The notes under the pieces were generated by a model that saw nothing but the letters and a program-made list of their open reading frames with translations, made no database searches and was not told the origin of the DNA. DNA of 64,000 nt from assembly GCA_000320605.2 (NCBI GenBank), contig KB445802.1:797122-861121 (forward strand), given 5' to 3'. Origin of the DNA: Gelatoporia subvermispora B (taxonomy: Eukaryota; Basidiomycota; Agaricomycetes; Polyporales; Gelatoporiaceae). The first letter of the stretch is position 1; every line of letters begins with the position of its first letter. This document shows positions 47,619 through 60,135 of the stretch, piece after piece. Both the position numbers and the translations under genes were made by a program.

Positions 47619-49102
47619 ATGCCTGAAGGAACGATGCGAGCTCTGTACTATAGCGCGGTGCGTCGGATTCCCCCTCTGGGCGTCGTGCAGCGCGGATGAG
47701 ACTGATGCGGTAATCCCGAGTCTAGCCCCAGAAGTTTGAGATCAAGCAGGTGCCCATCCCGAAGTGCAATGACGACGATGTCCTGCTCAAGGGTACGTCC
47801 TTGCCTATTCGAGTTTATCCGAGATAACACTCAACACGACCAACAGTGTCGTGTTGCGGTGTCTGCGGCACCGACGGGCATATCCACGAAGGCGAGTTCA
47901 TCGCCAAGTTCCCCGTGAGTGTCCTAATCCATATATGCGGTCAAATCGTGACTGATGTGCATCCTAGCTCATCCCTGGTCATGAGGCGATTGGGAAGGTC
48001 ATCGAGAAGGGCAAAAACGTGAAGGACTTTGAAATTGGTGACCGTGTTGTGGCAGATGTTGGCATTTCGGTGAGTATATGCTGCCTCCATCAAGCAGTTG
48101 GGCGCATATTTGCGCTCTATGATCGATTTGCGCGATGTGCCGTGCTAATGCTGACCGACACCGCAGTGTGACAACTGCTTCTACTGCCGACGAGGCGAAG
48201 CGGTGCTGTGCGAGAACTTCAATGCACGTGGTGTGACGTTGGACGGCGGTTTCGCAGAGTACATCGTCTAGTATGTCTTCCTCACCTCATACATTCTTGA
48301 CTCGTTCTGACTTGCTTCAACTAGCCACCAAAAGAAGTGCTACAAGATCCATAACTTGACTGATGAGGAGTCAACTCTTCTCGAGCCTGCCGCGTGTGCC
48401 ATCCATGGTCTTGACAAGCTCAACCCACCTGTCGGAATCGACGTATTGCTGCTCGGCGCAGGTCCAACTGGACTTATCCTTGCGCAGCTGCTCAAGCTTA
48501 ACGGCGCGCACCGAGTTGTCGTTGCGGCGAACAAGGGTATCAAGATGGACATCGCGAAGCAGCTGAACGCGGCAGACGAGTACATCGAGCTCGATCGCCA
48601 GAACCCGGGCCCGCAGTGGGAGCAGCTCAAGAAGGACAACCCGTACGGGTTCGACGTCGTTGTGGAGGCGACCGGTGTGGAGAAGCTGGCGCAAGACAGC
48701 ATCAACTATGTCCGCCGCGGAGGCACGATCATGATCTACGGCGTGTACGAGAACAAGGCAACAGTGCACTGGCCGCCGTCTAAGATTTTCGGTGACGAGA
48801 TCAAGGCAAGTGTTATCTTGTGAAGTGTGACGACGGATGGTTGTTGATGAGAAGCACTCCGCAGATCATCGGCTCGTTCTCGCAGGCGTACTGCTTCCCT
48901 CGTGCAGTTGCGTACCTCGATGGCGGTAAGGTCAACGTCAAGGGCATGGTATGTTTGGCTTCTCTGTTCGCGTGGTATTGTTCCCGTCTAAAGCCATTGT
49001 ACCGTCGCACAGGTCACCGATGTGTTCAAGCTTGAGGACTACCAGGCGGCGCTTGACAAGATGAACAGTCGTGGTGCGCTCAAGATCGCGATCAAGCCTT
49101 GA
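47619..49102 (+). CDS. Zinc-dependent medium-chain alcohol dehydrogenase, arabinitol/polyol dehydrogenase type
   Basis: NAD(P)-dependent polyol oxidoreductase resembling the basidiomycete D-arabinitol dehydrogenase first described in rusts. Eight exons (47619-47657, 47726-47792, 47847-47914, 47968-48069, 48167-48270, 48325-48805, 48865-48948, 49013-49102) sum to 1035 bases, giving 344 aa, normal length. Catalytic zinc site: [17 protein letters not shown] and LIPGHEAIG. Structural-zinc cysteines: [20 protein letters not shown]. Rossmann motif: [17 protein letters not shown]. The end is [19 protein letters not shown]. The sixth intron (48806-48864) uses a GC-AG boundary (AAG|gcaagt...cgcag); only that junction keeps the phase and yields [13 protein letters not shown]. 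Substrate (arabinitol, xylitol or sorbitol) is inferred from resemblance only. Confidence 0.92.
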
Positions 49103-49531
49103 TCACTGGCCTTGCGAGGTGGAAAGTGTCGGTGGCAGGTTCCACGCGTTTGATGTGCAGCCAGAAGTCCTGTTATGTGTGTATGGATAAGTTGATGTAG
49201 GATACGTTAATAGACCTCGTCTTTTTTGGCACCGGAAGAATACCAGTTCTTGTGTGACGCCGGCGGAGACTCGTCTTGTTGGATGGCGTAGAGTGCATAG
49301 TAAGTACATCTTATGATGTGACGACGTCCGAACGGATGGATGTGTGTGTGAACCAGTACGATGACTAGAGAAAAGAGACAAGTTGCTCTCTGGATAAGGA
49401 AATTCCGAGAAAGGCGGAGACCTAGCGCTCGAGAAGGCATGTCTGACTCGACTCAAGTCTTTTGCACACTTAAATTATTCTCTTTCGTTCTCCACTTCTT
49501 GTCTTGAGTCCTCATTCTCGAGACAGATAAA
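49103..49531. promoter_or_regulatory. Promoter interval of lys2
   Basis: About 430 bases between the dehydrogenase stop and the lys2 start. A pyrimidine-rich tract (ttattctctttcgttctccacttcttgt type, about 49470-49505) lies just before the ATG, as is common at fungal transcription starts. Confidence 0.45.
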
Positions 49532-52500
49532 ATGGCAGAAGAACGGTTGCAAAGGGTCGTTGCTCGTCTACAAAATTTGCCGTCGATCTCTCTGCCTACG
49601 GACTATCCACGACCTACCAGTGGCAAGAGATTCGTCGAGGCTGCCTTCACCGCCGATCTCTCAGAACAAACATGTCTGAGCCTGCTCAAGCTAGCGCTCT
49701 ACAACGAAGGCGAGGAGGATGCTGAAGAAGACGTCCCGAATCGCAAGACTCCCTCTGCTTTCCATCTTTTACTCTCGACCTTCTCTGTTCTACTCCACCG
49801 ATACACTGGCGACACTGACTTGGTCATCGGCTCGTCATCTGCATCTGCGCGCGAGCCTCTCATCCTCCGGCTTGCAGTCAACCCTGATGACCCGTTCTGG
49901 GCTGTCGTCCGCAAGGTGCAGCAAGTCGAGAGCGAGGCGGAGGCAGACCACTTGCCGTACGACACAATCATGCATGCCCTAGGACGGGACAAGGCCGAGC
50001 CCACAGACAACTCGGGGCCCCTCTTCCGTGTACGCTTCTTCGATGAGACGGACGCGCCGCAGGAGACGTTCATGCAGTCCACCAGCTCGACGTCGGACCT
50101 GACTGTCTTCGTAATCCGGCAGCAGGAGTCCAGCCGCTCCTCGCTCACGCCACACATCTCGCTGCGTATCCTGTACAACTCGCTCCTGTTCACGCCTGCA
50201 CGCTTGACGTGCATTATCGACCAGCTCTCCGTACTCCTCCGCAAGGCCGCGGCGAACCCGCTCGCGCAGGTCGGCGCCGTCCCGCTGCTCACGCCCGCGC
50301 AACGTGCGACACTGCCCGACCCGACCGCAGACCTGAATTGGTGTGACTTCAAGGGCGCGATCACGGACGTGTTCTCGCGTAACGCGCGCCAGTGGCCGGA
50401 TCGGCCCTGCGTAGTCCAGTGCTTGCCCCCCACCGCGGGCGCGCCTCAAGAAAAGCGTACATTTACCTATGCGCAGATCCTCCATGCATCGAACATCCTA
50501 GCGCACCAACTGCTGCAGGGCGGTGTACAGCGCGAGGAGGTCGTGATGGTGTATGCGTACCGTAGCGTCGAGTTGGTGATCGCTGTGATGGCTATTCTGA
50601 AGGCGGGAGCGACCTTCTCAGTAATTGGTAGGTGCCGATTCCATATAAATCATTGTGCATGTTCAAGACTCACTCGCAGGGCGCCCGTGGTGCCCCCCTC
50701 GCAGACCCCGCGTACCCGCCGTCGAGGCAGACAATTTACCTCAAGGTCGCGCAGCCGCGCGCCCTGATTGTCCTGAAGGGTGCTGGCAAGATCAACCCGT
50801 CTGTACGCGACTTCATCAACACAGAATTGAACATCCGAGTGGAGGTCCCGGCGCTAGAGTTGCTTGCCGATGGCAAGATCGTCGGTGGTACCAGCCCGAG
50901 CGGGGAGGACGTCTTGCAGGCACTTGCAGGGCTGGCTGACACGGATCCCGGTGTTGTGCTGGGTCCTGACAGTGTAGCCACACTGTCATTCACCAGTGGC
51001 AGCACAGGTATGCCCAAGGGCGTCAGGGGAAGACATTACAGCTTGACGCACTTCTTCCCCTGGATGGGTGAGAGATTCGGATTGGGCGAACACTCGAGGT
51101 TTACGATGCTGAGTGGTATTGCCCATGACCCAGTCCAGCGCGACAGTAAGTGGATGCATTGCTGAAGTGATCTGGGTGTTGATCCTCATGTCGTTAGTGT
51201 TCACACCTCTGTTCTTCGGGGCTCAGCTCTACGTGCCGACTGCAGAGGATATTGGCACCCCTGGACGCCTCGCTGAGTGGATGGCGGAGAACGAGGTGAC
51301 GGTCACCCACCTCACGCCTGCCATGGGTCAGCTCCTCTCTGCTCAGGCAACGGCCCAGATCCCCGCATTGCGCAATGCATTCTTTGTCGGCGATATCCTC
51401 ACGAAGCGCGACTGCCTGCGCCTTCAGGCACTTGCCAAGAACGTGAACATCATCAACATGTACGGCACGACGGAGACCCAGCGCGCTGTCTCGTACTTCT
51501 TGATCCCGAGTGTCTCTGAGGACCCGACGTTCCTCGCTGCGCAGAAGGACATCATGCCGGCGGGGCAGGGCATGATAGACGTGCAGCTGCTCGTCGTGAA
51601 CCGCAACGACCGCAACGTGCCTTGCGCAGTTGGCGAGGTAGGCGAAATCTACGTCCGGTCTGGCGGTCTCGCGGAGGGCTACTCGGATCTCGACGCAACT
51701 GCAGAGAAGTTCGTGATGAATTGGTTCGCCGAGAACGCGCCTCCCCGTCCGGACACCGTGACCGGTCCAGCAGCAGAGTTCTGGAAGGGCGTGCGCGACC
51801 GGATGTACCGCTCTGGTGACCTGGGACGCTACCTGCCCGACGGGATCGTCGAGTGCACAGGGCGCGCGGACGACCAGGTGAAGATTCGTGGGTTCCGCAT
51901 CGAGCTGGGCGAGATCGACACGCACCTCAGTCAGCACCCGCTCGTGCGTGAGAACGTCACCCTTGTGCGGCGCGACAAGGACGAGGAGAAGATCCTCGTT
52001 AGCTACTTTGTGCCCATCAGCGGACCCGCGCTCGATGAGTACGCGAGCGACGCCGCGGAGGGAGAGGATGAGAAGGGTCTTGTGAGCGGTATGCGCAGAT
52101 ACCGCAAGCTCATCAAGGACATCAGGGAGCACCTGAAGACTAAGCTGCCCAGCTACAGCGTCCCGACTCGTACGCCGCTTGTTCATTCTCTCAATTTTCT
52201 GTATTAATCGCCGGTTTTCAGTGTTCGTGCCCCTCAAGCGCATGCCTCTCAACCCTAATGGCAAGATTGACAAGCCCGCATTGCCGTTCCCCGATACAGC
52301 ACAGGTTGGCCCAGCTGAGGCAACTCGCCCTGGCCCAGCTGTGTCCTCCACTGAAGAGGCACTACGTGCAATCTGGGGACGCATCCTCCCAAACCCGCCG
52401 AGCCCTCTTCCTCTAGACGAAAGTTTCTTCGACCTAGGCGGCCATTCGATCCTCGCCACGCGTCTCATCTTCGAAATCCGAAAGGCTTTCGCGATTGATG

Positions 52501-54071
52501 CGCCACTCGGCCTCGTGTTCGACCGCCCGACGATTGGAGCGCTAGCCGCCGCCGTTGACGCGCTACGCAACGCCGATCTTGGTCTTGGCGGTTCCGGCAC
52601 TTCTACCCCGGCTCTGACGGAGGCAGATCCTGCCGGCGCTACTGCAGCGTTGCAACGTGCTGCGGCGAAAAAGGTCGAATACAGCAAGGATTATGAAGCG
52701 TTGCTCGAGAAACTGCGGCCATCTTACCCGTCTGCGCCTACTGATTACTCCGACAAGCAGCTCACGGTCTTCCTCACGGGTGCTACTGGTTTTCTTGGTG
52801 CATTCATCCTGCGCGACCTGCTGGCCCGTCAAACACGCGTACGCAAGGTGATTTGCCTGGTCCGCGCGTCGAGTGCGGAGAAGGCCCTCGAGCGTTTGCG
52901 TGATTCAGCAGAGGGTAGGGGCGTCTGGGACGAGGAGTGGGTACGCGCAGGTAGACTGGAGGTTGTCAAGGGCGATCTGGACCAGGAACAGTTCGGACTG
53001 GAGAAGCAGACATGGGACCGCGTTGCGCTGGAGGCCGATGCTATCATCCACAATGGCGCTCTGGTATGTGTCTCAGCTCGTTTTCAGACGGGCATTGTTT
53101 AAGATGCTATTGACAGGTACACTGGGTGTATCCTTACGAGCGTTTACGTCCTGCCAATGTCCTTGGGACGCTTACCGCCGTGGAGCTCGCTTCGTCTGGG
53201 ACCCCGAAGCAATTCGTTTTCGTATCCTCCACCTCGGCCATTGACTCAGAGTATTACGTCCAGCTGTCCAGTGCTCGCGGCGGTGTACCTGAGGATGATG
53301 ATCTTGAGGGTGCACGCAATGAGCTCAAGTCCGGTTATGGCCAGAGCAAATGGGTGGCTGAAAAGCTTTTGTTCGAGGCTGGACGTCGTGGTCTGAGTGG
53401 CCATATCGTCCGTCCCGGATACGTGGTTGGCGACTCAGAGACTGCCGGTGAGTGAACTTGAAGTCTAGTGGATCCACATTACTGAGATCGAAGTGCTAGT
53501 AACGAATACGGATGACTTCCTGTGGCGCATGGTGAAGGGCTGCATCCAGCTGGGACTCATCCCTGATATCAACAACACCGTTAACATGGTGCCCGTTGAT
53601 TACGTCGCGCGCTGCACCTCTTTAGCAGCCACGGCACCCTTGGCTGGTCCTTTGCGGGTCCTGCACGTCGCAGCATACCCACGACCGACATTCAATGCCT
53701 TCCTCGGTGCTCTGGCTGCATATGGCTATGGCGTGTCCCGTGCAGAGTATGTCTCCTGGCGACGAGCGCTCGAGCGGCACGTCCTCGATGCACAAGACAA
53801 TGCACTCTTCCCCCTCTTGCACTTCGTCTTGGACGACCTTCCCACAAGCACACGTGCACCCGAACTCGACGACACTAATATGCGCGCGGTGCTCAAGCCT
53901 CACACAGACAAGGTGAATGGCACCGTCGACGATGAGCTGATGGGTAAATACCTCGCGTGGCTCGTTGAGACCGGGTTCCTCCCCGCGCCGAATGCTGAGA
54001 CCCCGGAAAAGAAGCTACCCCGACTGCAGAACGTTGTTGCTACCCGTGCGGTTGGGCGTAGCGGGAACTAG
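49532..54071 (+). CDS. lys2: L-2-aminoadipate reductase Lys2
   Basis: Large NRPS-like enzyme that reduces alpha-aminoadipate to its semialdehyde in fungal lysine synthesis. Six exons (49532-50627, 50705-51145, 51198-52169, 52222-53063, 53117-53447, 53500-54071) sum to 4254 bases, giving 1417 aa, about the normal length. Domain order: condensation-like N-terminus; adenylation domain with [51 protein letters not shown] and [13 protein letters not shown]; carrier domain [14 protein letters not shown] with the phosphopantetheine Ser at residue 912; then a short-chain reductase domain with [19 protein letters not shown] (NADPH site) and [15 protein letters not shown] (catalytic Tyr-X3-Lys). It needs activation by a phosphopantetheinyl transferase (Lys5 type), not present here. 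All intron phases check. Confidence 0.97.
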
Positions 54072-54978
54072 TCACGAAAAGTATATTAGCACGGTTGTAG
54101 ATCATACTGGCTGAGAAGGAATGCTAAATCCATACATAGAGCGCTGTGGCGCAAACAATGCGCGGTAGGTGTGACTGATTTGAACGATGGCCTGTGAGGT
54201 GGTGAGAAAGCGCGGCAACTGAGAGGTCCGTTGATTCGGAATGACACAGCTCGTGAGGCTAGGGCGCTGTCCTGTCGGCTCGCTCCGATTATGTGCATTG
54301 TACATTGTATTACAGTCACACCTGGTCTCATCGAGACCCGCATGCCCGATAAAGTCACATTTTGCGAGCAGATGTGCCCGATCAATGTAAGTAGATGCTA
54401 CACGATGTAGCGCATTGCGTGCCTTGCATTGAGTGCACTAGCTCCGTGGCGCTGATCCCAATTTGCAAGATGAACATGGACATGTTTTAGATCCTATATT
54501 ATGAGGCTAGTCGCCAGCTTTCTGACATTTCTCGATGATTGTTATGAGTGTACCTGGACATCTGATATTCGAAACATATGCTGGAAGTGTGAAACTAAAC
54601 ATTGTCCGTGATCGAGCAAAACTGTTATCAATGACATGCCTTGGGAGGGAAATCGGAGCATGGCAGGTGCAATGACTACAACACGCCCTCGCTCGACCGA
54701 TAGTGGAATGAGAGATGCCCCGGTAAGTATGCATGTCAGCAGTTCACATGCACAGATATAGTGGGTGATAACACTCATGGTAAGCGTCCATATGATTTGA
54801 TTTCGAAATACGCTTAGGAGAAGGGTACAAATAGACGTTTGCAAAAATAAGCCCAGTGGAACATGTGTGGCGAGAAATCGAATGTAGCCGGTGAGTGAGT
54901 GTCGAATAAGATGGGGATTGATCCCTTATCCTCCATGAATTCATGATGCTCGACAAACTCATAATTCCATCTGTGCTG
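54072..54978. other. Intergenic between lys2 and the F-box array
   Basis: About 900 bases, noticeably more AT-rich than the left side. Open frames are short and featureless. No gene, RNA or repeat recognised. Confidence 0.45.
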
Positions 54979-56091
54979 TCACCATATCACCCAGATTGCC
55001 CTTGATGGAACAAAAGGAATGATAGATTTCAGGAAATTTCTGGCCGGTACAAGGAAGAGCTCAGGATCTATAATTCGACAGACGTGCCGAATATACAGTA
55101 TATCCAGTCCAATGGGTGTCGGGGGGAATCCTCGCGAATAAATTTCCTTCCCGAAGGCGTACGACAGGGGCACTAAAGAAACGTAAATGAGGACATCAGT
55201 GCGAAATGATACTTGATTCCACGATTCCAGCTGCGCCGTGATTGTGGACTTCTTCAAATCCCAGGTGAGAATATTCTACCTTTGGCCAAGCTTCCGCGAG
55301 ACTTGAGAGCTCTGCCTCACCGAAGATCGAGACTGGCGACTCAGTCGGGTAGATCCGTAAGTCGACTACGTGAAGTGCTGACAACACCAAGAATGGCCTG
55401 ATGAACGTATTTAATGGGGGAGCGTCTCCTGTATATCGTTATGAGAAGGTGCCGTGGAAAGGGAATATGTACATGGACCACTGCCACCTCTGCAGCAGAT
55501 GCACCACGGGGGGTTTGCACTGACATGGGTAGTACATTCAAAGGCGCCTGTCGCAACAACATCTGAAGTACAAGTCATTGAGGTTGGGGGAGGAAATTGC
55601 CATCAAAGCAGAATGGGGTACATGCCACGCATCCTGTTGGTCACAAATAACGGATAGTTGCTCCAGCGCACCGAAGCCGTTCGACACTACTGCAGGGTGT
55701 ACGCCGAATGGCAAGTGGATTTGGAGCTCTGTCAGCGCCTGCGAAGCGGAGAGTTGCGAAAGAGTTCTGTAGGGTCTGAGTTGTCGAGTTGTGTAGGATG
55801 GCCCATTACGTAGGTAACGGAGGGATCCAACGCCACGCTATTTGGATCATACCGAAGTTCGCGCACACGGCGTGCGTAGTATCGAATCCGCATCCATTGC
55901 TGGCTCAAGACGGGTCTGTCTGCGTCGCATAAGTACTTCAGTGCGCGCGCTATCGTTAGTGGTTGACAAGATTGAGGCGTCGATGGCCGTGAGTAGGGGT
56001 GACCGTAGGCAGCTGTATTGGATGCGACGTTATTCTGCCAAAGTGCTTGGTGCAAGCTATCACCGAAGGGACATCGAGGTTTCGATCCCAC
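54979..56091 (-). pseudogene. F-box/LRR-type gene, copy A (decayed)
   Basis: Degraded relative of the intact copy at 58521-60135. Matching blocks appear in order but in different frames. PVLSQQWMRIRYYARRVREL (about 55850-55910) corresponds to PISDDQWARVQFYAPRVRML of the intact copy. A large internal deletion follows, joining the N-terminal block almost directly to LTELQIHLPFGVHPAV and WHVPHSALMAISSPNL (about 55600-55760). Then come VDLRIYPTESPVSIFGEAEL (about 55310-55370) and IGLDILYIRHVCRIIDPELF near 55060-55120. Frame changes and stops between the blocks preclude one protein. No F-box N-terminus is recognisable. It is the most divergent of the three copies. Confidence 0.75.
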
Positions 56092-56375
56092 GCTGTTCAG
56101 ATGCGGATTTCTTCAGTTGTCTCACCTATGCGCACGCGCGTGCGGTAGAGTACCAGAACCTTAGCTGTGGCTTCGTACATGACGACAGCGTGATCGAATA
56201 CAAGACATCCAGATCTGAACGTGATAGACATTAGAACAGTGTATTTCATGCTCGAGCTTTTCGATGAGAGAACATGACATATCATTTGATCATCGCAGTC
56301 GAGAGAGCGAATGTAGAGATCTGAGCCACGTGGTGTATGGCAAGTCAATTCCCTGGAAGAGGGGGCTCTAAGAGG

Positions 56376-57960
56376 TCACGCAGACCACCATGCAGACACA
56401 TGGGGGAAGAAGACCTTGAGGAATTGCGTGGTTGATGGGATCAGAGACTCGTCCTCCACTGCGCAGACGCGGGAGACTCGCAGCTCTTTCAACCCATGTC
56501 GTGTGCCAGGTGGTAGACCCATCCATAAGTCCTCCCGACGCAAGCATACACTGGGCAGCTGGAGAGTTGTCAAGTCCGCGCACTTGAGGGCAACACGGAC
56601 AAGGGAGGCGATGGATGGTAATGCCGATTCCTCGTTCGATGTGAGTCTGCTAGGCTTGCTGAGTCCGATGTATAAACGTGTAAGCTCTGGCAAAGCACTT
56701 GCGAGAGTGCCAAGTTCTTGTCCGCTAAGAAAATTGGTGGCCGAAACAAGCTTATGGGAAGCATGACCCTTTGGAGCCTTAATAGTACGAAGAACGGTCG
56801 AATGAGGCCTAGAAGGGAATGAACTTGCGCTGAAGGTCTACTTGAACTGCCTCTGATGGAGAAAGCAAGTTCACGCAACGAAGAAGCCCATTGCCGAAGA
56901 ATGTCCATGAAAGGAGGCTTGCACTGACATGGGTCGTTGTCTATAGGCCGGGAGCAAACGCAAGTAATGGATAATTTGCTGAGGCGAGGTGAGGAGATTG
57001 CTGCTACAAGGGAATGGATGGCATGCCACATATCTTCCTGCGTGATCTATACGGACATTTGCTCCAATACACAGAAGCCGGAATCCGACACAGGAATTGG
57101 ATGCATTGTTTGCGCCAACGTAACTGTGAGCTCTCAAAAGTAGCGCATATCGGCGAATTGCGATAAGACTCGATGTCCGAGACGGTCACCTAGTGTAATA
57201 ACGCGTAAATTCAGGAAGAGGCCTGTATTATGTAGAGCATCGCCAAAGTATAGTCCACGCGATCCAACCTCCTGTATATTAGGTGCGCGGCAATTGATGG
57301 CTGATAGCAACTGCCGCGAACCGGAATCATCGTGCCGAGGGAAGATTCTAGCAGTAGTTTTGCCCCAGGTCCCGAGGATGTCAAAGATGATACTTGTGAG
57401 ACTATCGGCTGTGAAGCAGAGAACTTCTCCTCCAAAAAACTGCTGTCCGGACAATCGGAGTGTATGTAGTTGAGGTAATATGCCGTTGGGTAACGAATGA
57501 TATCCCATGTTGTATATAATTGAGGGATGTATTGCTGGAGCCTCCGTATTGTGACAGAGTATGCGCACTCGATGTGCATAGAATTCCACTCGGCTCCACT
57601 GCTCATCCGATATGGGTTTATCCAGCATCTGTTATGAATGACTACTTTACCGAGCGAGCGTCGAGCCTAAAATAGCCACATACCGTGAGGTCATACTTCG
57701 TGCCAATCTCGTCCCCATATATGTAAGTATTCAGTATCTCCTTTGGATACTCGCATTCATGCTGTGATACCGAGAGGGGCTGAACTAGAGGTAGAATATT
57801 GTCCAACTCTCGCCATAGAATATCCAGGGCCGGCTCGCAGAAGGCTCGACTAACGAGGGCCGTATGCCTGAGGCTTTTCCGAGCATTGTCAAAATTTAGA
57901 TGTTCGCATATCGCGAACGACGTCGTAATTGAGGGTCGAAAGTGAGCGCATATTTGCTGA
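56376..57960 (-). pseudogene. F-box/LRR-type gene, copy B (broken by frameshifts and stops)
   Basis: Full-length relative of the intact copy C, with at least four lesions. (1) The F-box start (STLNYDVVRD near 57920-57960) runs into a frameshift near 57908; the other frame continues ICEHLNF-like sequence to SRAFCEPALDILWRELDN. (2) An in-frame TGA at 57134-57136. (3) An in-frame TAG at 57047-57049. (4) A frameshift near 56750, after which SALPELTRLYIGLSKPS and REDLWMGLPPGTRHGLKELR resume. Between them DKPISDEQWSRVEFYAHRVR and WHAIHSLVAAISSPRL align with copy C. The intron at the equivalent position (before MLDKPISDE) retains good splice signals, so decay seems fairly recent. Confidence 0.8.
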
Positions 57961-57989
57961 TGTCAAAGTGTTTGCGAGGGTATCTTGAA

Positions 57990-58290
57990 ACGATAAACAG
58001 CCGGTGCAAATGCCACGTATAACAGTCTTGTCGAAACACCAGGCGCCACTTTCGGTGAAGGCACCCTGGGCGGAGCTTGAGCGGACTCTGCGTAGTGCCT
58101 CCCCATTGGGTCACATGTAGGTCAAAGCTCACCAGGTCAATTCCCATAGAAAACGTTCAGCTCCTTCTGTCTTCGTTCTTGGCTTTTATGTTCCTTAGGC
58201 TCAAATGGACCGCCCAGTCGCCGATACAATCAGAGAGTGTTCGAGTATCTACGATCGCAACGTTTGCCGCAGAAGATGGCACCCCTACTT
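57990..58290. repeat. Duplicated 5' flank of F-box copy B (matches 60180-60580)
   Basis: The upstream regions of copies B and C share segments. Examples are gtccgctcaagctccgc followed by cgggtg/agggtg (58065-58095 and 60225-60255, minus strand), and a ctacgatcgcaa...cgcagaag block (about 58249-58275 and 60546-60570). The duplication unit therefore included promoter DNA, not only the coding region. Confidence 0.6.
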
Positions 58291-58520
58291 GCCTCAGGCT
58301 GTACTCACAAGCGGATACATTCGGCACATTCTACCGCCACGCGCGACTCATAGTAGAGGTGGAACACAACCAACAAACCAAGGGATGGGGTTCTGATGCG
58401 GATGCGACGTAGTTGTAGGTACTATACCACTACGCCGAAAATGAGAGTCTGTACATCTACGAGTTTTCTCTACGCGATACGGGTTAAATCTTCCTACAGG
58501 ATACCCGGTGTATATGTACT

Positions 58521-60135
58521 TCACTCATGAACCACGGCCTTGCGCAAGTCATCATAAATCGTCACAGAGGGAAAAACAAAGTTGAGGAATTCGGCTACCG
58601 GTGCGATGAGAGTTCTGTCATTAACGGGACAGACGTGCGAGATGTGCAGCTCCTTCAACCCGTGCTGCGAGCCAGGCGGCACGTCTGCCCACAGATCCTC
58701 CTGACGCAGCCGAGTGCAAGGCAGGCTCAGGTAAGTCAGACTGGGAAGCTTGAGTGCGAGCCGAGCGAGACCGTTGATGGATGGTGTGGTAGCTACGTTG
58801 GACAAGCGATGTTCGTAGGACGATCCGAAACCGATGAACATTTGCTCCAACTGTGGCCACGTGTCCGCGAAGCTTATCAGTTCACCTTCGCTGAGGGAAA
58901 TGACTGGCTGTTTGGAATGACTGATGTAAATGTTGACGATACGGAGATTTGACAACTCCAGGAATGGGCTTATATAATCCGTGATGAAGCAGGAGGAATG
59001 CGATATGCGGCAGAGCTCTATGAGGAAGTCGAGTTCGTGCATTGATGATTCCCATCGTCGCAGAAGGAGGGGTAGAGGTTTGCATCCGCATGGTTCAAAG
59101 TAGGATCCATAGCCGGGACCGGTCTCTACCTTCAGCTTTTTTAGATGAGGTGAGGCAATTCCCGCGATCAGAGAATGAATTGTATGCCATATATTATGTG
59201 AATGGATGCTGACAGTCAACTCTTCCAATAATAAAAATCCAGGATTCAGAAAAGGAGCGGGATGCTCAATCCTTTCTAGATGGAATTCGAGGAGCTTCAG
59301 GCAGGGGAGGAAGGCGAGCTGAGAAAGTATTTGGTGGTCCAGGTGTTCGTCCAGCTTAATACTCTGCGCATACCGGAAGAGTCGCAGATCCTCCAGAGAT
59401 TTGCCGAAGGAATACTCGTAGGATTCAATCTCTCGTACGTGAGGTGCTCTGGCGTTGATCGCCGCCAAAAAATGTCTTCTGACGACGTCATCACGTCTAT
59501 GAAAGATCGTGTCCATGAGATGCCCATGATCTCCCATGATAGTGAAGGAGATATGTTTGAGACTTGTGGCTATGAAGCACATGATGTCCCCTTCGTGAAG
59601 GCGCTGCCCAGTCAGTTCAAGTGAATGTAACCCGGGTAATATGGCGTCGGGTAAAGCACGGTGCGCCATAGCGTAGATAATAGATGGATGGATTGCCGGG
59701 CGATCAGGATGGTGTGAGAGCATGCGCACTCGAGGTGCATAGAATTGGACTCGCGCCCATTGATCGTCCGATATGGGGCCATCCAACAGCTGAAACCAAA
59801 GTTTTGAGCATGCTAGTCGTGGATCCAACAGCGTCACATACAGAAAGGATGTAATTCGGCTCTATATCACTACCGTAAATATAGTAGTTCAGTATATCTT
59901 TAGAAAATTTGCGGTTGTGCTGCGATATAGAGAGAAGTTGTACCAGTGGCAACAGACCATTTAATTCTCTCCACAGGACGTCTAGAGCTGGCTCACAGAA
60001 TGCTCTGTTGACGAGGGCCAAACTCCTGAGGTATTGTCGGCAGTGCCCACCATGGACATCTAGCGAAACGTATTCGCAAATTTCGAGAATAACGTCGTGA
60101 TTGAGAGTTGTGGGTGAACGCCTTGTGAGTGGCAT
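58521..60135 (-). CDS. F-box/LRR-type protein, copy C (apparently intact)
   Basis: Likely substrate-recognition subunit of an SCF ubiquitin ligase; such families are greatly expanded in Agaricomycetes. Two exons (60135-59842 and 59789-58521, intron 52 bases) sum to 1563 bases, giving 520 aa. The N-terminal F-box-like segment is TTLNHDVILEICEYVSL, then SLALVNRAFCEPALDVLWRE. The remainder has repeated leucine-patterned blocks such as LPGLHSLELTGQRL, LPCLKLLEFHLERIEHP, LLLEELTVSIHSHNIWHTIH, ISPFLELSNLRIVNIYISHS and LPSLTYLSLPCTRLRQEDLW, typical of irregular LRRs. No lesion seen. Two broken copies lie immediately downstream in the same orientation. The substrate is unknown. Confidence 0.8.

Noticed and set aside
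51194..52687. 497-codon minus-strand open frame opposite lys2
   Set aside because: Antisense shadow of the GC-biased lys2 coding sequence; the sense strand has complete adenylation and carrier motifs.
44101..54071. Biosynthetic gene cluster made of acyl-CoA synthetase, dehydrogenase and the NRPS-like gene
   Set aside because: The NRPS-like gene is the primary-metabolism Lys2, and the neighbours are ordinary fatty-acid and polyol enzymes. No tailoring enzymes, transporter or pathway regulator accompany them.
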